In this document: positions 63,718 through 64,000 of the stretch, piece by piece | Position numbering within the stretch: position 1 is the first letter of the stretch | Layout: the number at the start of each line of letters is the position of its first letter | Source: Martelella mediterranea DSM 17316 | GTDB lineage: Bacteria > Pseudomonadota > Alphaproteobacteria > Rhizobiales > Rhizobiaceae | Direction: 5' to 3' | Length of the DNA stretch: 64,000 nucleotides | NCBI RefSeq assembly: GCF_002043005.1 | Contig: NZ_CP020330.1 | Coordinates: forward strand, 1,138,501-1,202,500 | The notes under the pieces: model-generated | Told to the model about the DNA's origin: nothing | The model's input: only the letters and a program-made list of their open reading frames with translations | Database searches by the model: none | Made by a program: the position numbers and the translations under genes

Positions 63718-64000
63718 TCACGCGCTCTGGCGACGGTCGCCCTGGCGGTTGCGCGGGCGGCGGTTCTTGGCCGGGCGGTTGCGGTTGGCGCCCTCGCGGG
63801 GCGCGCCGTCACGAGGGCCACCATTGCGGGCTTCGCCCTGGCGCTGGCCGCCATTGGCGGAAGGACGGGCCCGGCGGGCGGGTTTTCCGTTTCCGGCGCC
63901 GCCGCGACCACGGCCATTGCCGCGCGCCGGGCGCTCGGCCATCGCATGGGGTTCGCCGCTCGCCACGGTGATCTCGATGCCGGTCAGCTTCTGGATATCG
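63718..64000 (-). CDS. DEAD-box RNA helicase, C-terminal tail (runs off window)
   Basis: The last 93 codons of a gene that starts beyond position 64000. DIQKLTGIEITVASGE matches the end of the helicase C-terminal domain in RhlE-type DEAD-box proteins. It is followed by a basic, low-complexity tail rich in Arg, Gly, Asn and Pro (GNGRGRGGAGNG, then NRPAKNRRPRNRQGDRRQ), the RNA-binding extension common in such helicases. Without the catalytic core the subfamily is uncertain. Confidence 0.78.
   Translation of the reverse strand, partial: DIQKLTGIEITVASGEPHAMAERPARGNGRGRGGAGNGKPARRARPSANGGQRQGEARNGGPRDGAPREGANRNRPAKNRRPRNRQGDRRQSA

Overview
This window is GC-rich chromosomal DNA from an alphaproteobacterium, most likely of the Rhizobiales (Hyphomicrobiales) and close to Rhizobiaceae. 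The assignment rests on gene content and style: TRAP transporters, a SapC-family protein, an IalB-family protein, GbcAB-type glycine betaine demethylase, a GbpR-like LysR regulator beside a Ytf-type sugar ABC transporter, and mosaic palindromic intergenic repeats of the rhizobial kind. No rRNA, tRNA or CRISPR array was seen. Most of the window is ordinary, densely packed core and catabolic sequence. One complete insertion sequence is present.

Layout: 1-4.3 kb holds the start of prfC, dut, an MgtC/DUF4010 membrane protein and cysK. 4.4-7.4 kb is a DctPQM TRAP operon. 7.4-11.7 kb, on the minus strand, is a transporter-fused hybrid histidine kinase coupled to a LuxR-type response regulator. 11.8-17.1 kb has a lipid-hydroxylase-like protein, a MATE exporter, an FAD-linked dehydrogenase and Sua5/TsaC. 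17.1-19.9 kb has RidA plus GbcA/GbcB. 20-23 kb is a phosphonate-type cluster (phnN, phnM, DUF1045, acetyltransferase) without C-P lyase core genes. 23-32.8 kb contains BI-1, a Pmp3-like protein, the YbbAP-type ABC exporter with a divergent SGNH esterase, and housekeeping genes. 33-35.3 kb encodes a TbpB-like lipoprotein followed by a Slam-type outer-membrane protein, a candidate surface-lipoprotein export pair.

The interval 36.2-46.1 kb is a complete L-arabinose unit: furanose-type ABC transporter (ytfQ-ytfR-ytfT-yjfF), araB, araA and araD on the minus strand, with a divergent LysR regulator. Small stress and envelope genes follow (46.1-49.6 kb). An IS110-family element occupies 49889-51037 inside a palindromic intergenic repeat. 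Its 5' non-coding end can be read as a bridge RNA: two internal loops carry guide stretches that match the target repeat and the element's own ends. After it come glpK and glpD with a repeated operator-like motif, an MFS exporter, a Tat-exported metallo-beta-lactamase-fold protein, guaB, two unrecognised exported proteins, the transglutaminase / alpha-E / ATP-grasp operon, and the C-terminal tail of a DEAD-box helicase.

The most rewarding observations are the IS110 bridge RNA with readable guides, the Slam-cargo pair, and the NCS1-transporter/histidine-kinase fusion with a cysteine-rich linker. Coordinates and motif matches were read by eye; family names rest on remembered motifs, not on database searches.
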